Positions 36,301 to 43,478 of a stretch of DNA of 64,000 nucleotides are shown here, piece by piece. The DNA lies in NCBI GenBank assembly GCA_034440635.1, contig JAOTON010000046.1, positions 806,001-870,000 on the forward strand, given 5' to 3'. The notes under the pieces were generated by a model. The model was not told the origin of the DNA and did no database searches. It worked only from the letters and a program-made list of their open reading frames with translations. Positions within the stretch are counted from its first letter, which is position 1. Every line of letters begins with the position of its first letter. The position numbers and the translations under genes are program-made. Origin of the DNA: Lepas anatifera (Eukaryota; Arthropoda; Thecostraca; Lepadidae).

Positions 36301-39300
36301 TCTCAGTGGGCAGCCCAAAACGTTTGAAATCCAGAATGGGGCCAAAAGGCAGGATATAGCGGTCATGTGGAAAGGTTAAAGCGACCTTTCGGTCTCAAAT
36401 TGCGGTCAGGGTAGGGGTGAGAATGGAGGTGGCGAGAGACCTGGGATAACCTATTCTTAAAGGCCCATCGGTTCAGTGCGAAAATTCAAACCACCAGACA
36501 ACCCTCGTATATAAATGCACTGCGAAATCTCGTGACTGATTCAAGTTTAGTTAGTTAGGGTGGGGGACGATTTGGTACATAGATTCACTACCTAGAGGGA
36601 ATACCTAATATTGGGGTTCTGGTTTTTGAAATGTGCAGATTCTGGAGCTTGTGACAAATCAGAAGGGTAGCTCAGTGGTAGTAGCTCAGTGTTGATTGCG
36701 GGTTTCTCGGGGACTTGGTGGAGACGATGAGTGGATTGTGGCACAGGATCCGTATGTAGAGATAGGTGATGGCGTGCTGGGCTAAGCTCGGAATGATTAC
36801 AGCAGTACACCGCTGAGCCGGTAACACCAGTCGGCTGGGTGGGTGTGTGAGCCCGCTGCCCGGCTCCGCCCCTGCTAATGTGTGCGCTCTCCTGTCGGTA
36901 GGCGGCGACGGCGAGTATTTAGGTTGGCAAGGTAGGCCGGGCGCTGCCCGTCTCTCGGCGTGCGTGTAGTGCCGTGGATGTAGCCGTGTGCGCTCCCCGG
37001 GTAGTGGCCGGGCCGCCGGCCTGCTGGTGCTGTCCGGGGCGGCCTGCGGTGGCGGGTTGTGCGGTGAGGTGGTGGGTTCACGGGCGGCGCCCCGGCGCAC
37101 CAGCAGTCACCGGTGTGCCCCAAACCCTGTCGGCCCGCCTGCGCAGTCCCCACCCCCCACCCCACCCCGGCCCGCCCCTACCTGGACGCACGCTTCAGTT
37201 CCGCTTCCAGTGCCTTCCCTACTGGCTGGCTAGCTTCTCTCAGCGGCATATGTTTCGGACTTTCGGAAACATACATCTTGTCCGTACCGTTTTGGTTCAC
37301 AGACATAATTTGTTCCTGTGTACCGTACTTTACGTTTCGGGGATGGTTGCTGTGCCAACTGCGGTACTGTGCAGAACCGTGTGTAGTTGATTTACCTTGA
37401 ATGATTCATAAGTACTCAGCACTGGTGCGTCCCAATATGTATTTCCAATGTCGCGTCGATTTCATTGCATTCTTTGCCATCCTAGTCGTCCTTTCTGGAA
37501 GATTGTTTGTCGTTGCATGGCGATGCAAAATTTCTGCTTCTCGCCAAACCTCTATGTACTCGTGTCGCTGGGTGAATCCAATGGATGGGAACGGACTGGG
37601 GCCTAATACCTCGCTTTTGTTGAAATTGGTGATACTATCTAGCACTTACCTCTGTGCTTTCCTATTGTACATTGACAAATGGCTTAAGTCGGTCAGTTTT
37701 TGCTAGATACGTGCCCACGGTTTCGGCGGGCCGGAAAGCGCCAGAGGAGAGCCGTGACGACCGGCCGCCGGGCGGTGTCGATGTGTTGTGATTAGTCGAT
37801 GTGCTGTGCTTTGCACGCTGTATGTAGCTAACTCCTCTGCGACCGGCACCGCACCGTAGCCCGTGTCGCCGCCTAGCGAGCCGGACAGGCTCCTTACCCG
37901 TATACCTGGCGTCTCTGCTCGTACGGCGACGTAGAGCCATCTGTTGTACGCAGAGTGAACTCAAAGTGACATGCAATGCCGTTTGCTCCTGTGTTGGCGC
38001 TGTACTGACTCTGTCCTTGTTACAGGCGGTCCTCCGGGAATGGGGCCTCGGATGGTGGGTCCGCGGGGTCCGATGGGCCCAGGCATGGGTCCGATGGGTC
38101 CGGGCATGCAGGGCTACGGTCCGCCGGGGATGCGCGGCCCGCCGGGTCCGGGCCCTCCGACGCCTCTGGGGCCCGGACAGGCGCCCATGTCGATGGCCGG
38201 TCCCGGCACACCTCACAGACCCCACTGGTCGCACGGTTCCTCGGTAAGTACCGGCGCTGCTGCTAACGCCAGCTGACTGAACGTGCTGCCCCAGCTCTGG
38301 AGTTGAACTCGCAGTTCTGCCCGTCTAACTTTGACCTGACCATCGATCCTTGTCCCCTGGAACCCAGTAGAGGGGCTACAATTTAGACGGGTAATAATAT
38401 ACCGTACGTGTAGAGAATTCTCTATTACATATGCTAGTCTTGTGTAGCAGGTCAGAGGAAACCCTGGCGTATTGTTACCTTTGGCCTAGACCTCACCGTT
38501 TCCGGAAAAAGCTCATCTCCAGGGCGGAAACGCGGAAAACGGAATCGTATGGTGGGGATATCCCCGCATGCTTTGGGAGATTCTCAATTTGAATTCCATG
38601 GTGATATCAGTTAAGTTTTTATCGTCAATATTCCGTAGTGTACAATATTTGGTGCATTGGTGCGTCTCCGAAGCTGCATTGTATCGTTCACGATGAATGT
38701 CAGCGTGCGATAGAAAACTATATATGTGGCCATTGACCACTGATCGGTGCACCTGATGACTGTGCTGGACCGGCTGGAGTCTCTGCAGTACCGGTGCGGG
38801 CTGTGTCCCCGGTCGGCAGTGATGACGCGCCGGTGGCCCGCCACCGGTGGTGAGGCTGTGCCGCCGGTGGTGAGGCTGTGCCGCCGGTGGTGAGGCTGTG
38901 CCGCCGGTGGCGAGGCTGTGCCGCCGGTGGCGAGGCTGTGCCGCCGGTGGCCAGGCTGTGCCGCCGGTGGCCAGGCTGTGCCGCAGGCCGTCAGAGCGGC
39001 CTCGCAGTGACCCGGCGTGTCCGGTGCGACAGGTACCGCCCGGAGTACCGCCCGGACCCGGCACACCCATCCTGCCTAGTCAGGAGCACGGGCCCTCCGG
39101 CGAGACCATGTACGGCATGATGAAGCCAGGACCGGGCGGCGCTCCCGCCATGCACGGCGTAAGTGACGACGGCTTCCATTTCGAATAATGTCCCAGTTAT
39201 ACGCAGTGGGTCGGTGCATAGCGTCGCAGATCAGGCAAAACAGGAGCGGTGTCTGCTTCACCCCGCAAATGTTATATTTTTCCGGTCTAAAAAAACGCTA

Positions 39301-42300
39301 TGTTGGCGTGTGGGACGTGGAATTCCGCCGTTTTACACCCACTAAACATTCCACGCATTTCCTTGGGAGCTGGGTGGGCACATATTTACACCCCTCAAAG
39401 GGACGGACCACGCCCAGGCGCCAGATAACGTTTTGAATGGCAACCAAGCAGCACTTTCTAGATCTGAATCGTGACAGAGTAATAACACTGGCCTGATGTG
39501 CGACTTGTTAAGTCCCTGAGGTTATCATAACGTCATATCACCAGCCTTACATTGAACTTTGGGCGCAATTTTATGATCTATGCTTAAAGTAAAACACAAC
39601 AAATGCATATTATCGGATTTATGCAAGCAAAATGCTGATTCGTGAGTGTGCAGAATTTATCTGTCGTGAGAAGTTAAGAGGCCCCCAAGACCAAAATTAT
39701 CGATTTTTGGTTTTGTGTATCATGGGAAATATCTAGAAAATATGTTTCTCATAATGTAGGTGTTGGAAAATTATAACTTTGCATTGAATTAATCCGTATT
39801 CAATTGTTGCCTGCAACATCTGGGGCTGATTAAATGATTTGAGGGATAGGAAATCACCTTTTCATTTTTCTCCAAATCTTGGAAACGATTACCATTTTTG
39901 TTGGTACCATTAGACGCATGTCTGCCTCGCTATATCACAGTGATGTAAAAATTAAACTGGTAGCCCCAAGCCAGCGGAAGTTATTTCATCTTTTTTCTTT
40001 CTGGAAAAATTTCCCCGGAGTTTTTGCCTTCATGCGGCAGTCATGGTCAGGCATGTGTGCCGGCTCAGCGCTCCGTAACTGCCAAGACTAACATTCAGGC
40101 GTGTCTCAGATACGAGCTGTTAGCCAAGCACCATCGAGCTGAACGGTGTGAGTTTGGATTATTACACCCTCACGAGTCAACGTTTCACATCAACAATAAA
40201 CCCCATTGTCAAACTCGGCACCTACGTAGATTTTCGGCTCAGGCATTACGTCGAACAGTGAGGCCCCAGAGGTCAGTCAAGGTCACCCCAGGTCAGTGAC
40301 ACGTGCTTGTGATCACCCGAGGACTTCTGCACGAGTGCGTGCCAAGTCGAGGCCAGCACTCAGTCTCGGAGTCACATGTTGCCACATGACCCGCCCAGTT
40401 GCCGTTCCACGTGGTACGGCGACAGACTGGGATTTGACCCTTCACGGGATTTGTCAACTGCGAGTCTCCCAGATACGATTTGATCTAACAGGGTGGGCTA
40501 CTGGAAGAATTTGCCAAGGAACTGTAGGCCTGAAACACACTGTTTTGGTGTGAGCATCGATAACTGGGGAACTCTCGAACTGCAGCCTCATAGGGGACAT
40601 AGGCTATCACACTCCTACCGGGCGTCATGCGATCCGTCGGGTGCGTATATTGGCAAAGTCCGACTCACGTGCCGACCTCGTTTCTACTGGCCAATGTTAG
40701 TGGTGAGGGATGGCGCCGTTCCGTTGAAGACAGTTTCAACCGAATGGCACCTGCAGTCTGGCTTCACCGCGGAAAGGTCAGGGCCCAGTTTGGTCAGCAA
40801 CACGAATGCCGGGGCCGCCTGGTAGCAGCGTTATTATTGTAAGGCTGTAATACATTCATCGGTGCGTCGCTGTGTAACTTCCACTCTGCTGAGGTGACCG
40901 ACCGAACGCGGCCTGGACCTTTCAAAAGGGAAATGTCATGTTCTTTGTATTGACTAAAACTGGGTCCTCGGTTTTCTGCTGCGTTCATTGGTACACTTTC
41001 TATTAGTCAGCAATGAATAATATTCACTGGCACTATTAGTCGGCAATCATCAACGTAACGTTACTTCAATGGAGATAAACTAACAGCAGTAGTTGACTGA
41101 GTTAGACAACGCTTGGCCCTGGCCAACGCCGACCCTGTCTTCCTGCTACGGCGCGGTGTGTGATGGCGTCTCCCTGCTGTGTGACGGCGTCTCCCTGCTG
41201 CGTGACGGCGTCTCCCTGCTGTGTGACGCCGTTTCCCCACTGTGTGTGACGCTGTCTCCCGCCGCGGCGCGGTGTGTGACGGTGTCTCCCTGCTGCGTGA
41301 CGGCATCTCCCTGCTGTGTGACGCTGTCTCCTGCTGCAGCACTGTGTGTGTGACGGCGTCTCCCTGCTGCGTGACGACGTCTCCCTGCTGTGTGACGCTG
41401 TCTCCTGCTGCGGCGCTGTGTGTGACGGCGTCTCCCTGCTGTGTGACGGTGTCTCCATGCTGTGTGACGCTGTCTCCTGCTGCAGCGCTGTGTGTGACGG
41501 CGTCTCCTGCTGCAGCGCTGTGTGTGGTGGTATCTCCCCGCTGTGTGACGGTGTCTCCATGCTGTGTGACGCCGTTTCCCCGCTGTGTGACGCTGTCTCC
41601 CGCCGCGGCGCGGTGTGTGACGCTGTCTCCCTGCTGCGTGACGGCGTCTCCTGCTGTGTGACGCTGTCTCCTGCTGCAGCGCTGTGTGTACGGTATCTCC
41701 CCACTGTGTGACGCTGTCTCCCGCCGCGACAGGAGTATCCGATGACCAGCATGGCAGACGGGCCGCATCCACCGGTACTGAACGGTGAGCTGGACGGCAT
41801 GAAGAGCTCCCCGCCAACGGGCCCGGCACGCCGCGCGACGAGGCCGCCAACGGCGCGCTGCAGGACTACGGCGCCATGGCCACCTACGGTGCGCCGCAGC
41901 CGCCCGAGAACAACGTGAGTGGGGGCGAGCGGGCGTCGCCGCGGCCTGGCCGCTCACCGCGTCAGACGCCGGCGGGCTGGCAGTGGTCGCCTCCGCGCGA
42001 CGCCTGGGAGTAGCGCCGACGGCAGCGCCCCTGGCGGCGAGCACAGCGCCCGCCGTCCGTCGAGCATTGTCAGTGTCGCGCCCCGGCCGGTGAACGGCGC
42101 TGCTCAGCGGCGGGTGCTGGACGTGAGCAGAAGACGGGTAGCTGGCGCGCCGGTGGATGTGGGACGGTGTCTGGGTGTAACCTCTGTGCCCGGCTGGGTG
42201 TAGGGCGTCGCGCGCTCGCTGTGAGGAGCGGACACACAGCGGTTGGCGGCTGTTTTTTTGTTGTACGAACTGTGACTGTGGCATACATACATCTATATTT

Positions 42301-43478
42301 ATCTATATACCCTCTCAGTGGTGAAATGCCATCCAGAATCATTCAATACACACCACAGGTGCTGCTGTGACGTTTGTGGGTGGAGCAGTCAGTCGCGTGT
42401 GTCGGGCGACGGCCGAAAATAGCGCGCGAGGCCACCGCCGACGCAAGCAGAGGCGGAAATCCAATACTGCGACTTACCGAGGCCAGCTGCTCAAAGTGGC
42501 CGTCTGGATTATTTTACACCAAATGAAATATGATCCAATTCCGGGAGCGGTGTGAGTGATAGGGCCGTTTGCCCGCCCAAGTGGAGCCAGGAGTCGTTCT
42601 CAAGGACTGTAGTAACTCAAGTGGGTACGGCGCGGACGACCAAGTGGACCTGTCGGCTGTGGGCGGCCCGGTTTAATATCGGTCCGACCGTGCCACTACC
42701 AGTCATCTACCAGGACGCTCTCCAGCTGCTGTAGCACTACCTCAGTGTGAGCGGTGATGCCCCGCGGCGGCCCGGGGTGGGGCTAGAGGCTCTGAGCCGG
42801 TGATAGCCCGGCGGCGACAGATGGCGCTGCCCTGTCCCGTCACCACCTGTCCACAGGTGGCCCCACCGTGTTTGGTATGAGTCGTCGGTGGCAGAATAAA
42901 TTGTACCTGTTGGCCGCTGTGAACTGGGTGTGGTTTGTGGGTGATACTCGTGCACGCGCTGCCTATGCGCAGTGGGGTAATGCCACCAGCCATACCCCAT
43001 ATGTATGGCTCGTGCACGCCATACCTATGGGGCAATGCGCAGCAGGCGACCCATACCGACCGAAATGTTGCACGTCGTATAGAACAAGTTATACACTGAC
43101 TGACGATATTTTTCGTGCTGCGATTGACTCCAAGAACATTTAACGCCACAAAAAGTAAAGGAAAATAACCTCTGCTAGCCTTATAATTGTGCATTCCAGC
43201 TTTGAAAACCACGAACATACACAAATGTGTTCAGCTTAAGCAGTCGCCCGCGATTCAGCGATCTCTAAATGCATGCAGAGTCGACTTGGCCACGGCAGCC
43301 GGGCAGACCTGATTTGTCGGTGCCTGGGGGCCTCAGGTGGCTCTGACGGCCACTTGTCTGCCCACAGGACTCCAACGAGTCGGCGGCGATACTGAAGATC
43401 AAGGAGAGCATGCAGGAGGAGGCGAAACGTTTCGAAAAGGAGGGCGACCAGCCGGACTACGGAGGCTTTATGCAATAG
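230..43478 (+). CDS. Ssdp: Ssdp/SSBP LIM-domain-binding cofactor, spliced 3' part of gene (span)
   Basis: This is the span of a spliced gene whose exons are listed separately. Joined exons read as the proline/glycine/methionine-rich C-terminal two thirds of Ssdp (SSBP2/3/4 in vertebrates). Recognisable pieces in order are APSPLGQMP, MPPGFFP, MRPSPQ, RFPGGPRPGVRM, PPGQPMMPSNMDPTR, PPGPGTPILPS, ANGPGTPRDE and ILKIKESMQEEAKRFEKE. Known role of the family: a nuclear protein that binds Chip/LDB through an N-terminal LisH/LUFS domain and stabilises LIM-homeodomain and Wnt-enhanceosome complexes, with the low-complexity C-terminus acting in transactivation. The LisH/LUFS exons are not here and must lie upstream. 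All exon phases agree (0, 0, 0, 1, 0, 0, 0) apart from one frameshift in the exon at 41733. The tail ILKIKESMQ is the arthropod-type ending. Intron 2 is about 32 kb. Confidence 0.93.
600..894 (+). repeat. 3' end of a TTAA-ended dispersed repeat (copy 1)
   Basis: This stretch matches 13,930-14,168 in order: a 'taagggat' block, a 'gacccattt' block, 'aacgggt', a 'cgtattac' block, 'tagggggg' after a ccgaaatc/ccgagatc block, then an end reading ggtgccgggttaa here and ggtgctgggttaa there. Both copies stop at TTAA, which suggests a DNA element with TTAA target sites (piggyBac-like). No 5' end or transposase was found. Confidence 0.5.
912..1049. mobile_element. GGATCC-ended MITE-like element (copy 1)
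   Basis: The stretch begins ggcggatccagg and ends with an imperfect inverted copy, cttggatacgcc. Internally it shares 'gggcgccaaatcctatcg' with the copies at 29,825 and 51,145. It is non-coding and probably non-autonomous. No clear target-site duplication was seen for this copy. Confidence 0.6.
2164..2268 (+). CDS. Ssdp: Ssdp exon b
   Basis: The exon is 105 bp (35 codons, phase 0 at both ends), with acceptor tgtgtttcag and donor gtacgt. It starts NSNMRPSPQSHPSSQSS, the conserved NSTMRPSP block of Ssdp, followed by a Pro/Ser/His-rich stretch ending GTMMPSQ. It joins exon a as MPPGFFP-NSNMRPSP, exactly the order known in the family. Confidence 0.92.
2620..2775 (+). repeat. Possible tRNA-derived SINE head
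   Basis: The stretch ends in a good pol III box B (gggttcgagccc, near 2,725). A degenerate tRNA-like 5' half with 'gatagcgcgcgctcgg' lies about 60 bases before it. No intact A box is present, so this is a decayed SINE at best. Confidence 0.35.
2891..3304. repeat. Minisatellite, about 50-55 bp unit
   Basis: About eight tandem copies are seen of a unit containing 'ctcgtgacggtacagtgg', 'cgctgcctcccacttgg' and 'agcgatcctctcctcgccag'. Some copies lack internal blocks. Degenerate copies ('cagtggcgccacct') continue to about 3,535. Several units carry a pyrimidine-rich acceptor-like ctctcctcgccag on the + strand. Confidence 0.9.
3564..4325. repeat. Minisatellite, 70-bp unit, about 11 copies
   Basis: The unit has the landmarks tggaggtgtctcaggcagcc, tgtggtccacactgctgcc and ggtggtctggcagacgctg. 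The landmark tggaggtg recurs at 3,573, 3,641, 3,711, 3,781, 3,851 and so on, giving a steady 70-bp period. Variants in the middle block (gatgacctgc versus gctggcctgc) form two sub-families along the array. The long open frames across it are a by-product of the repeat. Confidence 0.95.
4395..4500 (-). repeat. Possible tRNA-like SINE head
   Basis: On the - strand a box B-like gagttcgatac follows an A-box-like taaccagagcatcc by about 35 bases, the usual spacing inside a tRNA. The 5' end does not fold into a convincing full tRNA, so a decayed SINE is more likely than a tRNA gene. Confidence 0.3.
9000..9560. repeat. TGACCT-rich dispersed repeat remnant
   Basis: The stretch carries many AGGTCA/TGACCT half-sites ('ggtcaatgttaaggtcat', 'gaccggaaccaaggtcagg', 'cacctgacccgagcc') in AT-rich sequence and a short 'tagatagata' run near 9,080. 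It resembles the style of 12,920-14,168, 15,380-15,960 and 45,875-46,901. Its ends are not defined. Confidence 0.4.
11320..11365 (+). repeat. Box B-like SINE fragment
   Basis: The sequence caggttcaaatcccg is a good pol III box B. No matching A box is visible upstream, so this may be only the 3' half of a tRNA-derived head. Confidence 0.25.
12920..14168 (+). repeat. TGACCT-rich dispersed repeat ending at TTAA (copy 2)
   Basis: This is AT-rich sequence dense in aggtca, ggtcaa and tgacct blocks, ending ggtgctgggttaa. The last 240 bp match 600-894. It contains an internal tandem duplication (13,323-13,527). It is probably a non-autonomous DNA element with a TTAA target. The left end is uncertain. 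Confidence 0.5.
13323..13527 (+). repeat. Tandem duplication, about 102 bp x 2
   Basis: The block starting cctctcgaacgaaacaaggt and ending cttgaaaggtca occurs twice in a row. The second copy lacks a few bases in 'atgacccaaaggattcg' (there 'atgaccaggattcg'). It lies inside the TGACCT-rich repeat. Confidence 0.9.
14575..14795 (+). repeat. tRNA-derived SINE candidate
   Basis: A box A-like ttggcctagtgactcga at about 14,583 and a box B agttcaatcccc at about 14,639 lie in the right order about 55 bp apart. They are followed by an unrelated tail (aaccaaccgcctttcg onward) to about 14,790. This is the classic layout of a tRNA-headed SINE. The tRNA of origin and the SINE family were not recognised. 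Confidence 0.5.
15380..15965. repeat. TGACCT-rich dispersed repeat remnant
   Basis: The stretch has repeated aggtca/tgacct half-sites ('aaaggtcaggtcaagg', 'tctcaaaggtcatgtgagg', 'cctttgaccttggcc') in AT-rich sequence. It resembles the other TGACCT-rich stretches in this intron. No termini were found. Confidence 0.4.
16015..16225. other. Homopolymer-rich stretch, possible sequence artefact
   Basis: This stretch is made of runs: about 10 A, then about 12 C, about 6 T, a long A tract near 16,115-16,130, another A run near 16,190 and a G run just after. Nothing around it has this texture. It could be low-quality consensus or a degenerate poly(A) insertion. Confidence 0.5.
19503..19545 (+). repeat. 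LINE 3'-end fragment (copy 1)
   Basis: The stretch reads acatatagccttagtagc, then tgacgtgctctaaaacc and aatcat. The same order of blocks forms the 3' end of the LINE at 48,161-52,640 and of the fragment at 29,187. It is most simply an extremely 5'-truncated insertion. Confidence 0.5.
21409..21968 (+). repeat. Minisatellite, 40-bp unit, 14 copies
   Basis: This is a highly regular array with exactly 40-bp spacing. The unit consists of caagccaaaccgtgcacgcc followed by caaccggcaaagctgctctt. Copies differ by single substitutions only (for example agccgc, agcggc and agctgg variants). Because 40 is not a multiple of three and the unit has no stop in any + frame, all three frames stay open across it. 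This explains the 328-residue open frame at 21,274-22,260, which is not convincing as a protein. Confidence 0.97.
22283..22380 (+). repeat. Possible tRNA-derived SINE head
   Basis: A box A that fits the consensus well (tggcgcagatgg, about 22,292) is followed about 50 bp later by an imperfect box B (ctggttccagg). The 3' extent is not defined. Confidence 0.4.
23076..23130. repeat. Perfect 23-bp inverted repeat with 9-nt loop
   Basis: The left arm starts aggtgaaaccacgtatgtcc and ends at 23,098. The loop is acgttttgc. The right arm 23,108-23,130 is the exact reverse complement and ends ggtttcacct. Flanking bases do not pair. The perfect stem suggests a recent origin or constraint. It could be a foldback transposon core, a small hairpin RNA or an assembly snap-back. 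Confidence 0.95.
23404..23551. mobile_element. MITE-like element with 8-bp terminal inverted repeats
   Basis: The element starts gtggcgga and ends with its exact inverse tccgccac. The adjacent 'ggacaaa' and 'tttgtcc' extend the symmetry with a small gap. The inside is G-run and C-run rich (ttaggggggc, cagggggg) like the GGATCC-ended elements, to which it is probably related. It has no coding capacity. Confidence 0.55.
24772..24895 (+). repeat. Tandem duplication, about 62 bp x 2
   Basis: The block 'attctggactggtggtttt' through 'aaaggatatgacctaatat' is repeated back to back with few differences (ggggcc versus gaagcc). Confidence 0.85.
25330..25425 (+). repeat. Box B-like SINE fragment
   Basis: The sequence cccagttcaaatccc near 25,404 fits box B. 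No good A box is seen before it, so the call is weak. Confidence 0.22.
25865..26150. repeat. Minisatellite, about 41 bp unit, about 7 copies
   Basis: The unit carries cacgtcagagtgacgttcaa then acgtcatcgtcaccac. Copies are fairly diverged and contain many TGACGT/ACGTCA palindromic blocks (CRE-like), which may be incidental. Confidence 0.85.
26815..27122. repeat. Minisatellite, about 33-bp unit, about 8-9 copies
   Basis: The repeated block is gccgagtctggcgacctgaa followed by 'ctgccctgaaggc'. Copies differ by substitutions and small indels, and the array is GC-rich. Confidence 0.9.
27432..28107. repeat. Minisatellite, about 67-bp unit, about 10 copies
   Basis: The unit contains gagaggtactcaccagcg, tgtgagatggtccggactgg and tcacagtgccagtacccgg. 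Copies are well conserved. Read on the - strand every unit contains acgctg|gtgagtacc, a near-consensus 5' splice donor. Confidence 0.95.
28497..28702. repeat. Tandem duplication, about 106 bp x 2
   Basis: The block 'tgccgagccgaccaccacca' through 'cacagctccggccccggcag' occurs twice, with a variable cag-repeat stretch between (cagcagcagcagcag in the first copy). The alanine/proline-rich frames across it look like repeat artefacts. Confidence 0.85.
29187..29237 (+). repeat. LINE 3'-end fragment (copy 2)
   Basis: The stretch reads gcacatatagccttagccgc, then tgacgtgccctaaaactcc and aatcatcatc. This matches the 3' terminus of the LINE at 48,161 block for block, with the same ATC-type end. Confidence 0.55.
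29825..29993. mobile_element. GGATCC-ended MITE-like element (copy 2)
   Basis: The element has a perfect 13-bp terminal inverted repeat, ggcggatccagga at the left and tcctggatccgcc at the right. Inside are 'ggcgccaaatcctatcg' and 'aaagcgacctttcagggg', shared with the copies at 912 and 51,145. It is G-run rich, 169 bp and non-coding. Confidence 0.75.
31200..31790. repeat. Degenerate tandem repeat, about 90-110 bp unit
   Basis: Blocks such as ggatgagagcggtccatgtt, 'gaaaagggcggcc' and 'aaacggggcgcc' recur about five times with many indels. This is an old, decayed array. Confidence 0.7.
31838..31932. repeat. Short C/T-rich degenerate repeat
   Basis: Words like cccgtccggtcccattct recur with a spacing near 10-20 bp. 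The stretch is simple and low in complexity. Confidence 0.6.
32700..32975. repeat. Minisatellite, 32-bp unit, about 8 copies
   Basis: The unit is gggcctctgcttccagagct followed by gagtcctccgcc. The 32-bp period makes open frames on the - strand cycle through three peptide phases, so the frames there are artefacts. Confidence 0.93.
34195..34402. repeat. Minisatellite, about 46-bp unit, about 4 copies
   Basis: The unit is gtgcggctgttttatgtgtc followed by 'tggtcggaagctcggtttgg'. It ends about 35 bases before the acceptor of Ssdp exon c, so it lies in the 3' end of the giant intron. Confidence 0.92.
34436..34510 (+). CDS. Ssdp: Ssdp exon c
   Basis: The exon is 75 bp (25 codons, phase 0 at both ends). 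Its acceptor is ctctgttgcag and its donor gtgagt. It encodes YMSPRFPGGPRPGVRMPGN then MGEFNG, matching the family's GPRYPGGPRPGVRM...NDFNG block. It joins exon b directly although the two lie 32 kb apart. Confidence 0.94.
35635..35683 (+). CDS. Ssdp: Ssdp exon d
   Basis: The exon is 49 bp, starting in phase 0 and ending with one base of a split codon. Its acceptor is gtccttcag and its donor gtaagc. It encodes PPGQPMMPSNMDPTRP, the highly conserved GQPMMPNSMDPTR block of Ssdp. Confidence 0.95.
36902..36931 (+). CDS. Candidate 30-bp cassette micro-exon of Ssdp
   Basis: Between exons d and f lies an acceptor (ctaat branch-like motif about 25 nt upstream, then ctctcctgtcggtag), 30 bases, and the donor aag|gtaggc. 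The phase is 1-1, so it fits exactly between exon d (ends phase 1) and exon f (starts phase 1). It would add ten residues, GGDGEYLGWQ. I know no such segment in Ssdp proteins, so it may be a chance match or a lineage-specific alternative exon. Confidence 0.35.
38026..38243 (+). CDS. Ssdp: Ssdp exon f (Gly/Pro/Met-rich)
   Basis: The exon is 218 bp, with acceptor ccttgttacag and donor gtaagt. It completes the split Gly codon of exon d and ends in phase 0 (72 further codons). It encodes a low-complexity PGM-rich run starting GGPPGMGPRMVGPRGPMGPG and ending HRPHWSHGSS. This corresponds to the Gly/Pro/Met transactivation region of Ssdp, which is poorly conserved in detail but constant in composition. 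Confidence 0.9.
38840..38990. repeat. Minisatellite, 20-bp unit, about 7 copies
   Basis: The unit is ccgccggtggtgaggctgtg, with later copies carrying cgag or ccag. It lies about 45 bp upstream of the acceptor of Ssdp exon g. Confidence 0.93.
39033..39158 (+). CDS. Ssdp: Ssdp exon g
   Basis: The exon is 126 bp (42 codons, phase 0 at both ends), with acceptor gtgcgacag and donor gtaagt. It encodes VPPGVPPGPGTPILPSQEH, then GPSGETMYGMMKPGPG and GAPAMHG. This matches the GPPGTPIMPSP...DNMYTMM block of the family. Confidence 0.93.
39159..41140 (+). other. Ssdp intron g-h, left part
   Basis: No gene, RNA or clear repeat was recognised in this stretch apart from a few AGGTCA words near 40,260-40,300. 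The right part of the intron is the minisatellite at 41,145-41,730. Confidence 0.7.
41145..41730. repeat. Minisatellite abutting the acceptor of Ssdp exon h, about 20-24 bp unit
   Basis: About 25 or more copies are seen of gtgtgacggcgtctccctgc and variants (gtgtgacgctgtctcctgc). The last unit, gtgtgacgctgtctcccgcc, is itself the polypyrimidine tract of the exon h acceptor, which follows as gcgacag. Several internal units end ctgctgcag, an acceptor-like sequence. The - strand frames of over 200 residues are repeat artefacts. Confidence 0.95.
41733..41914 (+). CDS. Ssdp: Ssdp exon h, with one-base deletion
   Basis: The exon is 182 bp between acceptor cgccgcgacag and donor gtgagt. The first 27 codons read EYPMTSMADGPHPPVLNGE then LDGMKSSP. 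The frame then fails. Skipping to the next frame from about 41,814 gives ANGPGTPRDEAANGALQDYG and so on to PPENN, which is the conserved NGGPGTPRED region of Ssdp. One base is missing near 41,813-41,814 in a ccgcc context. With it the exon would be 183 bp with phase 0 at both ends, as its neighbours require. A consensus error is more likely than a real null allele. A donor-like gtgagc also lies inside at 41,785. Confidence 0.9.
43368..43478 (+). CDS. Ssdp: Ssdp terminal coding exon
   Basis: The acceptor ctgcccacag is followed by 36 codons and the stop TAG. It encodes DSNESAAILKIKESMQEEA then KRFEKEGDQPDYGGFMQ. This is the arthropod-type Ssdp C-terminus (SAAILKIKESMQEEAKRFEK, acidic end), absent from the usual vertebrate SSBP ending. 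It fixes the identity and the end of the gene. Confidence 0.97.
   Translation, partial: DSNESAAILKIKESMQEEAKRFEKEGDQPDYGGFMQ

Noticed and set aside
36660..36735. tRNA-like ggtagctcagtggtag (perfect A box)
   Set aside because: No box B or acceptor stem pairing follows within tRNA length, so it is probably a chance match or a decayed SINE.
41733..41784. Short form of Ssdp exon h using the internal donor at 41,785
   Set aside because: It would end in phase 1 while the terminal exon starts in phase 0, so it does not rescue the frame.
41061..42284. Open frame of 407 residues on the - strand
   Set aside because: It is antisense to the minisatellite and to Ssdp exon h, with Ser/Thr/His/Arg repeat composition and no homology.
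42935..43050. Repeated ctcgtgcacgc and near-palindrome ccataccccatatgtatgg
   Set aside because: It is short and imperfect, with no element boundaries, and could be chance in this repeat-rich DNA.
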